Below, one piece after another: positions 35,038 to 47,414 of a DNA stretch of 64,000 bases (position 1 is its first letter; every line of letters starts with the position of its first letter). Under the pieces are notes generated by a model. The model was not told the DNA's origin and searched no databases. It saw nothing but the letters and a program-made list of their open reading frames with translations. Source of the stretch: Phellopilus nigrolimitatus (lineage: Eukaryota > Basidiomycota > Agaricomycetes > Hymenochaetales > Hymenochaetaceae); assembly GCA_021029095.1 (NCBI GenBank), contig JAJOHG010000003.1, positions 186,001-250,000 on the forward strand. Direction: 5' to 3'. Made by a program: the position numbers and the translations under genes.

Positions 35038-38000
35038 TCATGGTTTCCAAGCCGCTTGTTTCGATGGGGTATTGGGTGCTGACCTCCCTGGTCGCATGGA
35101 AGAGCTAAAGGAAGGTGTGGGTAGACCAGCCGATGAACCAGCCGACAATGCCATAGAAGATAGTGAAAATTCCGATGGGTCTACGTCTGCACGACGCATG
35201 AATTTAAGTGGAGTCAAAGGCGACGATTGTAGCGACTGTGTTTTAGAGCCGTCTGGTGTGGAAATTGCGAAGGAAGGAAGAGATGGTCCCAGAGATTCAG
35301 GTGAGCCCGGGGATTTTGTTGAAGCACTGTCATCCCCCGCTGCATTCCGCAACGTTGAAGCACTGATCCAACGTTCTTTCGATCCAGGCCTGGGGGGCGT
35401 TTCTGGCATCAGTGTGAATAGATCCGCAAAATGGCCCTTTATAAACCTTGTCGACAAGAATGAGTCATATACTTGTTGAGTTTCATTTAACGAGCTTACT
35501 TCGAAAGTTCTGCCCATCCACCCCCAACTCGAACCATGACAGTCTGGGACCGTAAAATCCGACAGAAGCAAAGCTTAGCTTCGTCGCCATAACCTATAAA
35601 GTACTTCCCGCTTGTGCTTCTGTCTTTCGGAGCTTCAGCGGCCTCAACGTCTATGCTCACTGGTAGATTATTGACAACGTCTCCAACCGCCACATCCAAC
35701 TTATTCTTCGGGTTGGCCACATATTTCTTCGGCTTTCTTTGCGCAACTTTCTCAGGCGTTACTGCTCTCGAGAAGGAACTGAAGGACTGCCTCGGCGCTC
35801 TGGACCACGACCCACGAGTGTTTGTCGACATTGTAGGAGTTCCTACTCGTGAAGCTTCAGAAAGCGCCGATGACATCCTCCTTCTCATAAAGCCAACAGG
35901 AACAGTAGGAACAGGAGGTATGCTGCCTGATACGACCGATGACATAGTTGACGACATGCTTGCTGTCCGTTGCCGAGAAGCGAAAGTTGAACTATATAAT
36001 GACGAAGAAGTGGTGGACGGGGGATTCAGAGGACCTGAGACTGACCGCTGCGAGACAGATCGTTGGTTATGAGATCTTGAAAAGGAAATATTGGACCTAG
36101 AAGGAGCTTCCAGTGGCTGTTTCGAAGATTCAGTAGAGGAAGAGGACACCGCTCTTCGCTGCGTCGATGGAGCCAAAAAGCCGCTACGATTGCTCAAGGA
36201 CAGCCTTGTGTACTTGTTTCGCTTTACGTCTGGAGGCTTCACGCTACTCATCGACGCGCTGCTATTTCTCCCAGAACTAGAAGCAATGACACTTTCCGGT
36301 CGTGAGACACGACCACTTATCTTCTCTAGAGCCATCTCCATAAGCTCGTCCCATGTCTGCTTGAGCCGATTATGTTCTGCCACGGCTCTCGGGTCATCTG
36401 CAACAGGACTATAGTGCTCGCTCATGTCCCCAACAATGCCCTTTGTGTGTGACATCCGTTCAGACAACTGTTCCTCCGACGAGACCCGCAAATCAGATGG
36501 TGCAAGTGTATCGTCCTCCTTCAGCAGGGGAGCCGGATGATAGTTATCGATGTGGTCCAAAAATTCGCTGAATGCTGTGTCGCAAAGAAAAATTGACGAA
36601 GACAGCTGCGCAAGCTGCTGAACGCGGCGAACGAGCCCACGGGAAGCCTCTGCCTCTAATCTCAGGGATCGCAACTCGGTATCTACCACGGAATTCTGGA
36701 CCAAAGCTGGAAGAGCAGCCACTTCTACATCCACACATGCAAAGTCGTTTGACATAGCATCCGCCGTATGCATAGTGGGTAAGGAAGCATTCGATGAGTG
36801 ACGGAGTGACGCTACCGATGGACGTGCTACATTATTTAGACCGATGGACTTGAGCCGTTTTCGTAATGACCGTATGCGAATCAGCAGTTCCGTTGTTTCT
36901 TTATCAACAATTCCCTGGTCTGATGGCGTATGAGGACCGAAAACATCTACAGAACTAGGTTATACCAATCCGAGCCGTATAGAGATTTTCGGCACACCTT
37001 CGAAAAGCACTTTTGATTCGCGTGCCTTGCTTGTTGCTGCATCGTCTGTCCGTTGTCGAGCCATTTCTTGCTCCAGCCTTTCTTTCATCGCCCTCATGGC
37101 ATCATTCTGCTCTTCTTGACGTCGAGTAGAATCTTCGAGCACCTTCCGTTTCTCAGCCTCTTCATTCTCTTCTCTCTCCTTCCGAGCTTTCTCTGCTAGT
37201 CTGGCGACTTCAGTATTCTCTGCCTTAGAAATTTCTGCCTTGAGAGCATCAACCTTAGCGAAAAGACGATGCGACTGCAAATCGACTTCATCTAAAGCAG
37301 AAGTCCTCATGCTAAGCACATTGAGATTGGTGACATCGTCTTGAACACCGGGAATGGCGCGCATTTGGGCAATGTCTTCGCGAGCAATAGAGATGAGGCG
37401 TCCTATACGAGAACCATCAATTTCCATCACGGTCTCGAGAGACTCTCTGATGGAAGAAAGCAGAAACTGATGGTCGACCATGCCATCTGGAACTGCGTCA
37501 GAAAGTTCTTCAAAGGCCCTAGCTTTTTCCTCCAGCTGATTGTTGACAGTGTGTATATCTTCGCGAGTCTTCATCAATTGTCTGCTCATACTCCTCGCTA
37601 TCCCGTAAAACCCAGTGAACGATCTCTTGTGCAACAATGATTTGACTCCGCCAGACAGTCGTATTGCGTACGCATTGGAGTCGCTCCGCACAACTTTGTC
37701 GATTATCGCAGGATCAAATGGTAGACGTGCAGTGAGGGGTATATAAGCCTTGCTGGACGAAATGTTTTCGGAAAGGAGAGACGTAGAGACTGTATCGTCT
37801 GCCTTCATTCTAGCTTTTGAGGACCGACGCGAAATGAAGGGGACACGCGAAGGCAATGACTCCACGAGTACGCTGACATCGGCCTGTACCGAGTCTACGC
37901 CCTTTGCGAGCGAGGCCTCCTTCGCAGTAATGTCTTCATCAGCAGTGGATATTATTGATTCACAGGCCGAGTCTGTGCTGGAGAGCATAGTCTGGAAGTG

Positions 38001-40343
38001 CTCGTCATACTGGACCTTGGCATCCTCTATGCGATTCTCGAGTGCGTGCGCCTCTTCGCGAACAGATTCCATGGCCGATGTTTGCTTCCGTACGTCCTGC
38101 CACAAATCCTTCATACTCTGCGCATCAGAGATGAGGCTTTCTATCGAATGTCGTCTGGAATCCACAAAATTGTAAAGAGTCATGGGAAGCGAACTGCTAA
38201 GGAAACCAAGGGGCGAGATAACATCCTGCATAAGTTGCTCTCGGAGAGCATGTAATGATGTCTTTACACTATCCGGAGTAGCGAGATCAGCTGGCAAGAC
38301 AGGCCTTGGGCTTTCAGGTGTAGGTGGCGCCATTTCCCCGCCTATCTGCTGTTTCCATCTGTGCCTTATTAGGGCATCACTGATTTCAGCACAAACTGTA
38401 TCCAAACTCTTTGTGATACCATCCATGGCGGACCATATGCGTCGCACGTCTCGCAACCTAGAGACATCTGCGGAAACGTCATTTCTGACCTTCATAACGG
38501 CATTGAGATGTGCTTCCAAACCGTCGATTTCCTCAAGGAAAGACCGCTTGAATGCATCGTCAATGCCTGGTCTATCTAAATGTAAAGCTGCAATTCGAGC
38601 TCGCTTGATTAGCTGGATAGTTGGCTGCTCGCTCTGCAAAGTCTCCTCCACAAGAGATGGTAACATCGCAAGATATACAGCTGATCGTAGGGGTTCGACA
38701 CACGAAAGATGTGTTAGGTCTGGGGGCGATCCATCGCCATCATCCGCTTCGAAACCATATTGGAAACGATGTGTTGCTGACGCAAGCTTTCGCTGATATT
38801 CCGATAATTCTTCACGCAAGGCCTCCGCAGTTTCAACAACCTGACAACCTGTACGAAACGACTTTAGAGAATTATCGGCTTCTTTAACCATGTCGTGGGC
38901 TCCAAGAAGTTCGGCGGATAGAATTTGTACAAGGGTGGCATTGAATAAAACCTGCTCTGGAAAAAGGGAATGTATTGGAAGAGGGAAAGTCGTGACTGAC
39001 GAGGACGGATTCGTGCGGGTGGAGAGTCTTTTCGTTAATACATCGATGCGGGTACTCAAGACAGTTTCATTTCGGCGCAGAGGATGTTGTTTGGCGATTC
39101 GATTGATATCGTCAAGAAGGATTCGAGCAGCAGAATAATCCTTTCGTGTTTCGACGTATATTTCATCAGCCCTAAAAAGCGTCAGCTCTGATATTGATCA
39201 TACAAAAGGGAGAGTGGGGAAATAGAGAAAATTGGTGAAAAGAATTACTTTTTCCACTGCATTACGACAGCCATGACGAATTTGCCAACGGATGCCAGGT
39301 TTTTATCGCACTTTTCTTCGATTCTGTCTTGTTCATCCAACATAGGGTCAGGCAAAGGATCACGACTGTCGTCGATCAGCTTGTCTAACGATTTCCCCGC
39401 GGCACTGACAGGACCGTGTCGCAAGGACGTGATTCTGCTTGAAAATTGGGCAGCGTCTTTCGATAATTCTTCAGCGAGTTTGAAGCGAGCGCTGCGAGAA
39501 AAGCTATCATGGGTTTCAACGGATGTAGACCCAGAAGGCGAAGGTACGACGCTCGCAGACGAGCTCATGCCTTCGCTACTGTATATTTGAGGACTCCATC
39601 TTGCACGAGAATCGAGGAAATCGCGTAGTTCCGCAACAATCTCAGCCTGCGAGGAGTATGCCTTAGCACGGTGTTCCTCCCAGGTCAAGCGCAGACCAAG
39701 TAGATCTAATTGCTCGGAGCGGTTACGAAGAAGATGGAGAAGCTTGTCTAGGGCAAGAAGTGTAGTTAAAGTAAGTTCAATGAGATCCGTGTCTTCCGGG
39801 GATAAATTTCTTTGTGTAGCAGCTTTGTGCGTGTTAGTAAATGTTTCGCCTTTGAAAACAGTAAACAATATACCCTTGGTGAGTTTCTTAAGCTTCCTTA
39901 GGTCACCCGAGTCAAAAATCTCTGTCTCCTTCTCAATCCTATCGTGCTCGATGAGCCAGTCATTGAGTTGAGCACGTGTCGCCAATCCAGAGATCTGGTC
40001 ATGGGGTTTCGAGAGTTCCTCCATGCCTGCTAAGACTTCAATGGCAGGCAAACTTTCGAGAAACTGTTGACGGATAGTCAGAGTCGTATATGGTGCTGAA
40101 AATTGCACTGGAGTCCACCTGTATTTTCTCCTCTATCCATTCCGTGCGCTCGATGAAGGCTTGCAATTCGACAACCTCATGACTTTCTAATGCCTGCTCA
40201 GCCTCCTCTTTCACCTCGGATTTTGAAGTGGCGTCATCTGCAAAAGGCGAGGCTTTTCTCAATTGCTCCAGTTTGCGCAAGGTGTCAGAAAGAGCGCCAG
40301 GCTCCTTTGAGTTGACGGGAAATATAGGAGATTCAGATGCCAT
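35038..40343 (-). CDS. Giant coiled-coil protein with C-terminal GAS2 (GAR) microtubule-binding domain
   Basis: Five exons (40119-40343, 39249-40063, 36998-39171, 35500-36946, 35038-35446) sum to 5070 nt, 1689 aa. Residues 1-1070 are mostly long helices resembling spectrin-like or coiled-coil rods (ELQAFIERTEWIEEKIQ, EKARKEREENEEAEKRKVLE). Then comes a 450-residue Ser/Arg-rich disordered stretch. Near residue 1500 is a GAS2-related domain: KLDVAVGDVVNNLP, KYFIGYGDEAKLCFCRILRS and VMVRVGGGWAELSKFI. In animals this module, in GAS2 and spectraplakins, binds microtubules. A rod plus GAS2 end suggests a cytoskeletal linker, but no actin-binding CH pair is present. A 45-nt in-frame stretch with a strong acceptor (38955-38999 region) may be an extra intron, giving 1674 aa. 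Function in fungi is inference. Confidence 0.85.
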
Positions 40344-40717
40344 GGATGGTCGTAAGGTCGTGATGATAGAGCCTGAGGCAGGAATACGATGACATTAAAT
40401 CATTCCTTGCCCTAGCGTGAGTGTTGTTGCGCAGGTGACGGGGATGCTATTGGTAGAGCCGTCAAAGCACTGAGAGCGACCACCTCGAGGCAGAGATCCT
40501 CTGCCAGGTCTTGAGCGACGTCACGGTCAGTCTATCAGCCTGCGAAGTCAGGTTTAGTCAGCACTAAACTGGTTGGTGGTCTCTTCCCACAGTCATCCCA
40601 AAAGTCTGACAATGACATTTTTCGAGCAATTTCGACAGTTACAAATGCTACATTGTCATGTTACATATATTACGGTGTTGTTATTCAAGCATATATACCA
40701 TCATTTTGCCAATATAA
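40344..40717. promoter_or_regulatory. Promoter of the GAS2 gene and DPH1 3' flank
   Basis: 374-bp gap between two minus-strand genes; the left part should hold the GAS2-gene promoter and the right edge the DPH1 terminator. No motif recognised. Confidence 0.4.
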
Positions 40718-42488
40718 TCAATCAAACGACCCCCTACTTCTTGAGACTGCCCACGGACTTCCTGCAGCGTAAAAATTCATTGGATACGTGTCAAGCCTTT
40801 TGTCGTCCTTCCCAGCTCCATCGTCAGATGTAGCGCTTTTCGCCTTCCACCCAGGCAATTTTCCGACCGCAACCGCTGCTTCATATGGGCTCAGCAGAGG
40901 CTTGTCAAAAGCGTATCCCCAATCTATCGACAGACGTGGACACGACGTTTGCACGAAAGTCGAGATATGTGGATTGAACAAGGCAAGTTTGGCTGGTGAC
41001 AATTCCGAAAGAAGTATGGGAACATATGGTATTGGCGTGCGCGCCTGGTGCAACTGTCTAGTAATTGCCTGGCGAACGAAATGTTCAGAACAGCAGTGAG
41101 GCAGATAAACCGAAAATACTACCTGCAGCTGCTTGAAACTACCTTGTCGGCCTAGAGTGCCAAGGATTACTCCCCATAGCTGGTGTGTCGAAGAAGGAAC
41201 AGATGCCGCTTCAGAATCACTAGTGTGGCTGATTGACAATGCATCCATAGTCAACCGTGCTTTACGGACGGCCTCGCTCCGCACACTTTTCATTTCATCA
41301 TGATCATACCGTTCCCGAGTGAGCTTTTTCGAATAAGGGTCATAGCGGAAAGCAGGAACGGAAGGATTCGCAATCATAATCGATTCAAGATGAAAGCGCC
41401 CGTCACCCAGGTAGCTAAAGGGAAAAGATAAGATAGTCATCGTACAATAGCATGAGTTCACTAACATCATGGCATCGACATCGTCTAACACAGGAGCTGT
41501 GCAACCAAGGAGCTCTCCAGGTGAAAGAGGTTTCGATCTGGGTATTGTCGTCTCATAACTGCCTATCCAGAACCTTGCAAGATTGGCGGAGCGAGAAAAG
41601 GCTGTATCTGTCTCAATAGCCGATATGTCGACAGATAAGTCTTCTTTGAGCTTCTGAAGCGCAGCAGCAAATTGAATTGTTGATACAAGGGCCAGGCGAG
41701 TTGGGTGCCGAGCGCTTTGTAACGACTCCTGCTCTCGAGAAACCAATGATTCGTCTTTGGAGGAACCTTCTATACGCAAATTCCGACCGACTCCTATCGC
41801 CATCCCTGCTGGTATTCGACTTCGGGTACTTTCGGAAGAGAGTAGCTGGTCCGTAAATATTTCCCTGTCGTCGGGAAAGTTCAAGCGCACTGTCTCGACG
41901 AGATGACGAGAGTCGATAGCGATTTCAACAAAGACATATAAGGTTCTGATAGTCGTTGCCTCGATCGGAACTTGGGAATCTAAGTCAATAGAACGCTACT
42001 TTAACAAAGTCAACTCTCACCAAGACAACTATGACCGTAGTGGATGAGCATATCGCACCCGAGGGCAACCGCAGTATAGTCGTCTATACAGCACGCACCA
42101 TAGGTAACATCGCCCATAATGACTGTCAGCGCAAATGTGAACCTAAAAAATCTTACAATATTTTCTAAGAGCATACGAAGGGAACCTACTGCTCGATTAT
42201 ATCCGCGATTGTACACGCGAACATTTGTAAACCTTCTGGCATTTGCAGAGCAACCATTTTCGCGTCGTTTCTCCGGACGTGATGTACTGTTTTGTGTATT
42301 TCAAAGGAGTAGTTGGACGGTAGTTGAGAGATCGCTGCATTCAGATCGACATCCTCAAGGATGTCGACAGGAATTTGGTTGACAAATCCCGAAGAGCCAT
42401 TTTTCGACGGCGTTGCAGCATTTCGTCCAACGAATCTTTTTCTCGGTTTTTTCGCATTCCTTGATGCAGTAGCATTTTCGGTGGCCAT
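40718..42488 (-). CDS. DPH1: Diphthamide synthase subunit DPH1
   Basis: With Dph2 it forms the [4Fe-4S] enzyme that transfers the aminocarboxypropyl group of SAM to a histidine of translation elongation factor 2, the first step of diphthamide synthesis. Five exons (42190-42488, 42021-42142, 41466-41970, 41123-41414, 40718-41068) sum to 1569 nt, 522 aa; two of the introns (51 and 54 nt) are stop-free and in frame. Landmarks: [40 protein letters not shown] with a cluster cysteine, [73 protein letters not shown] and [20 protein letters not shown] with the last cysteine. The N-terminal 45 residues are basic and disordered. Divergent from NPC1. Confidence 0.95.
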
Positions 42489-42760
42489 TCTCCGTATTTT
42501 TGAAGAAGAGGAGTATGTCGGACGGACGCATACAGCGAGACCGACTCGGGAGTTGGCAAAAGGGAAAAGGCAAGCTCGCGTGTCAAGACGCGCGCACCAT
42601 GACGTAATACATATATTCCTACCGAGCCGTTCACCTGTCGCGTCACTTTGTCTTTACCATACGACACTGCGTTTTCCAAGCTGGTCTTTGCTGAACGGTT
42701 GTCTCGGAAACACGGTTGCCGGCCTCTAGTCGCTCTACGTAGCAGTTGAGGGTGAGCAGA
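42489..42760. promoter_or_regulatory. Divergent promoter between DPH1 and NPC1
   Basis: 272 bp between start codons. I searched it for a signal-peptide exon for NPC1 and found no suitable ATG. Otherwise unremarkable. Confidence 0.4.
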
Positions 42761-45700
42761 ATGGACCACTGTGCGATACGAGGGCATTGCGGCTCCACGT
42801 CGCGGTTTGGACAGAGTCTGCCGTGCCCGTATGATGGGCCAGCGGTTGAGGTTCGTCGCATTATCGTCAATACTGAAGAGCTGTGTTATTAAGTTTACTT
42901 TAGCCGGAAAATGAAGAAGCTCGAACATTACTCGTAGACGTTTGTGGCGAGCAGTTTACCGAGGGACCAACTTGCTGCACACAGGACCAGGTTGAAGCAC
43001 TTCGTGATAACTTCGAACTCGTTGAAGTTCTACTTGCATCATGTCCCGCATGCCGCAATAACTTCCGCTCCTTCTTTTGCTCGTTCACGTGCTCGCCCAA
43101 CCAAGGCTCCTTCCTCAATGTCACTTCGACACAGCTTTCTTATGACCATAAAGTTGCAGTGAAGTCGTTAGACTTTTATGTGGGCACTGCGTATGCTGAA
43201 GGATTTTTCGATAGCTGCAAAGAGGTAAAACTCTCTGCTGCGAATGATTACGCCATGACCTTCATTGGAGGCGGAGCCAAGGATGCGGCGGCGTTCTTGA
43301 AGTTTCTAGGAGACAAGAAGGAACCTGGCAGTCCGTTCCAAATTGATATGTCATACACGAGTCCACCAGATTTCAACGCGTACGATCCACCCCCGCGGAA
43401 CTGCTCTGATAATGATTTAAAAAGTCGTTGCACCTGTGTCGACTGTTCTGATGTCTGCCAAGCTTTGCCTCCAGTGACGCCACCAGGCTTAGGCCCGAAC
43501 TGCCATGTTGGCAAAATGTCCTGCATGACTTTTGTTCTTACGAACGTATATGCGATTGTTGTCGTCGGATGTTTTCTGACGTACCTTTTGACGCTTGCCG
43601 TCCGGAAGCGAAGGAACAAAAAATTCGAACGCGTAGCCTTGCCTGGCGAAGACCCGTCAGACAATCCTCTTTCTCCGCGCTCCCATACACGCAGTTTATT
43701 AGGAGCTTCGTCTTTACCTCATGCTGGTGAGAACTCGACTGGTCTTCAATCGGGCGATTCGAGGAATTTAGGCCGTGGCGCATCCCTTTTGGATCCCATA
43801 GAAACATTGCAGCCTCGCCAATACCGTCTCAATACGTTCCTCCGAAGGTCTTTCTATCGCATAGGGATTTTTTGCGCGACATTACCCTTGGTTTACTTTC
43901 GCTATCGTGTTCACTGCCATTGGGCTTCTCAACATAGGTTGGAAGAAGTTCGAAGTCGAGACTGATCCTGTCCGCCTGTGGGTAGCTCCGAATTCTGAGA
44001 GTAAACTACAGAAGGAGCTCTTCGATCAGCAATTCGGTCCCTTCTATAGACCTCAGCAGATCTTCGTCACATCGGCGTCTTTGAGCTCGGCAAACGACGC
44101 AGTGCACGTGAATAACTCGTATGGAGCCCTGACGCTTGATAGGAATCCTCCACCAGTCTTGACATATGAGCACCTCAATTGGTGGTTCACCGTCGAATCC
44201 CACATCCGCTCTTTACGCTCTCCCAGCGGTATCGGGTTGTCAGACATCTGTTTCCAACCATCTGGACCGGGAACGCCGTGCGTTGTTCAATCAGTCACAG
44301 CGTGGTTTGATGGTGAATTGGACGAGGACTACTGGAAAGACCAGATAGTTCAATGCGCGGCTGCTCCTGCAGATTGCCTTCCTGATTTCAAACAGCCTCT
44401 GGCCCCTCAGTACGTTCTAGGTGGTCTTCCAAATGGTCCAGATAATGCTAAACCCCAGGATTGGCTTGAGGCTCGTGCTTTGGTTGTGACGATTGTCGTC
44501 GATGATTCCTTGGACCCGGTAAAACAAGGAATGGCCGTCGAATGGGAACGGGTCCTACGAGAATATTTGCAGCATGTTAGCGAAATCGCTCCCCAAGCGG
44601 CAGGATTAAATATCCACTTTTCCACTGGCGTGTCTCTGGAAGAAGAAATCAACAAGAGTACGAACACCGACGTTAAGATAGTGGTGTTGTCGTATCTTGT
44701 TATGTTCTTCTATGTTGCACTGTCTCTCGGAAGTAATTCTACGGTGTCAAACGAGGAAAGTGTTATGACTTCATTGGTTCGATGGGCAGTGAACCTACCG
44801 CGCTACTTCGGCAATAAGCTTTCGACTTCATCCGTACCTATTGACTCCGACGATGCGCCTCATCTGGTTCCCCGAATTCCAAGAGGCCTTTTTATAAATT
44901 CAAAGTTCTCTCTCGGATTGTTTGGCATTGCATTGGTGATTTTATCCGTTTCGTCTTCTGTAGGCCTTTTTTCTGCTGCAGGTGTCAAAGTCACTCTCAT
45001 CATTGCTGAGGTTATTCCTTTCCTGGTCCTGGCTGTCGGTGTTGACAATGTGTTCATTTTGGTACACGAACTAGACAGGCAGAATTTACTTCATGGTCCT
45101 AATGCACCGGCAAATCCACAGAACGCTGGCGTTGGCGCAGCTGCGATTCTATCGTCTACTCAAATCAGACCTTCCCCCTTTTCCTCATCTCACGACGATT
45201 CGGTCGACGCAATTTCTGTGCCTATTCATTTTACTCCTGAAGAGCGTGTAGCCAGGGCACTGGCGAAAATGGGCCCTTCTATTTTGCTTAGTTCAGTCAC
45301 AGAAGTAACTGCGTTTGCACTCGGTGCATTGGTTCCTATGCCCGCCGTTCGCAACTTTGCCCTGTATGCGGCGGGAAGCGTTTTTCTGAATGCTATCCTG
45401 CAAGTTACTGTGTTCGTCAGCGCGTTGACTGTGGATCTTTACAGGGTTGAGGTAAGCCAAATATTTTTTGGCGACTTCATGGATCTTACTTGCATAACTC
45501 CAGGCAAACAGAGCCGACTGCTTCCCGTGCATCAGGCTACCTCCTCGGATTGCTCTATTGGATGGCTCGCCAAGTGGTGCGAGTATAGGGGGTATTGCCA
45601 AATTTATTCGGAGAAAATATGCACCCTTTCTCTTGCGACCGGTAGTGAAGGGTGTCGTGCTCCTGTTCTTTGGCGGTATCTTCGTCGGTTCAGTTATTTC

Positions 45701-47272
45701 TATCCAACACATCCAAGTGGGCCTCGGCAAGTCTGCTTCTGTATTTTTCGTTCACTGTCACTTATGGTATCAATACAGATCAACGACTGGCTCTTCCTTC
45801 CGACTCATACTTGATTCCTTATTTCGATGCCATGGAACGTTACTTCGACGTTGGTCCGCCCCTATACTTTGTGTCGACGGGTGTAAACGTGACAGGAAGA
45901 ACTGGTCAGAAACATCTGTGCGGAAGGTTCACGACTTGCGATGACTTTTCTCTTTCAAACATATTGGAAGCGGAGCGCCGAAGACCCGAATCCTCTTTCA
46001 TTTCTCAGCCCACTGCGTCATGGATCGACGATTTCCTTCATTGGCTGAATCCCGCAAACGGCTGCTGTCGAGTCAGGAGAGCCAAACCAGATATCTTCTG
46101 CGGTACGCGCGATTCTAGTCGCCTATGCCGACCTTGTTTGGAGGGCCAAACACCAGCTTGGAATATAACTATGAATGGTTTGCCGGAAGGGCATGAATTT
46201 ACACGGTACTTGAAAAAATGGCTAATTTCGCCTGCAAACGAGGAATGTGCTCTGGGAGGACAGGCTGCCTACTCGACTGCGATTGCCTTTGACAGTGAGG
46301 ATAGGGTCAGCGCTTCCCATTTCCGGACTTTCCACTCCCCGTTAAAAACACAGACCGATTTCATCAACTCACTTAGCGCAGCCAACCGGATCGCGGACGA
46401 CATTTCACAGCGAACTGGCGCGACCGTCTTCCCATACTCTATTCACTACGTATTTTTTGAGCAGTACATACACATTGTTGCCATCACACAAGAAATTCTG
46501 GGCCTCGGACTTGCGGCTGTTCTTGTAATCACGGCACTACTGCTTGGTTCTTGGAGAACTGGTTCAATTGTGACGGGTGCCGTTGCATTAACTGTAATCA
46601 CTGTTATGGGCGTCATGGGCCTTTGGGGTATTAGCCTAAATGCCATCAGCCTCGTCAATCTAGTCATTTCACTCGGCATCGCAGTGGAATTTTGTGCGCA
46701 TGTCGCCCGTGCATTTATGGGAGCCGGGACCGGTCTTCCTGTGGATTCGTATTCTCACCAGAAGGAACGAGATGAGCGCATGTGGACGGCTTTGGTTGAT
46801 GTAGGGCCTTCGGTAAGTAGCCATTGCGCCTTGCCTCGTAAATATCATTGGCTTACTCGATACTAGGTGCTGTCGGGAATCACTTTCACCAAACTCATTG
46901 GTATCTCCGTATTGGCATTAACTCGCTCAAAACTTTTGGAGGTGAGTTTTTTTTACTTGTATGCCCTCAAAAACTTGAATGGTTGATTGTGTTTTCTCCG
47001 TTCCACTAGATTTACTATTTCCGCATGTGGCTTATTCTGATCATTTCTGGAGCATTACATGGCCTAGTCTTACTTCCAGTAGTACTCAGTTATGCAGGAG
47101 GTCGTGGCTATGCTCTCGAAGATGCAGATGAAGAATGGATGAGTACTACCATCCGAAGGCGCGACTACGAGTACACGTTCGTAAAGATTCAATATTCCTC
47201 TGCTAAGTCCAGTTGCTTACCAATTTTTTCAGCCCTTTCCTCGCGGATGACGACTCTGTACATAGTGACTGA
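42761..47272 (+). CDS. NCR1: Niemann-Pick C1-type sterol transporter (Ncr1), one single-base frame break
   Basis: Multi-pass vacuolar/lysosomal membrane protein that moves sterol from NPC2 into the membrane. Exons 42761-42850, 42904-45451, 45504-45726, 45779-46812, 46867-46941, 47010-47176 and 47233-47272. The N-terminal sterol-binding domain shows the cysteine-rich pattern HCAIRGHCGSTSRFGQSLPC, PTCCTQDQVEALRDNF and CPACRNNFRSFFCSFTCSPN. Then WKKFEVETDPVRLWVAP, a sterol-sensing domain around VILSVSSSVGLFSAAGV and PFLVLAVGVDNVFILVHELD, the second lumenal domain ending GQAAYSTAIAFDSEDRVSAS, and the C-terminal helices VNLVISLGIAVEFCAHVARA. At about 43886 one extra C in ACCCTTGG breaks the frame inside LPWFTFAIVFTAIGLLN; removing it gives 1391 aa with all exons in phase. 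Intron 45727-45778 has a GC donor (G|GCAAGT). No signal peptide precedes the first ATG, unusual for this family, so a short leader exon may be missed. Confidence 0.92.
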
Positions 47273-47414
47273 GAATATGACTAGGACGCTAAACTATCTT
47301 TTGTTATGTACTAAGAGGGTACTTTTCTTAACATGCGAACAAATTGAATACTAGCAGACAAATCGCAAAGATATTAGAAAAGAAAAAAAAACTAAACACG
47401 CAACTTCAACACGG

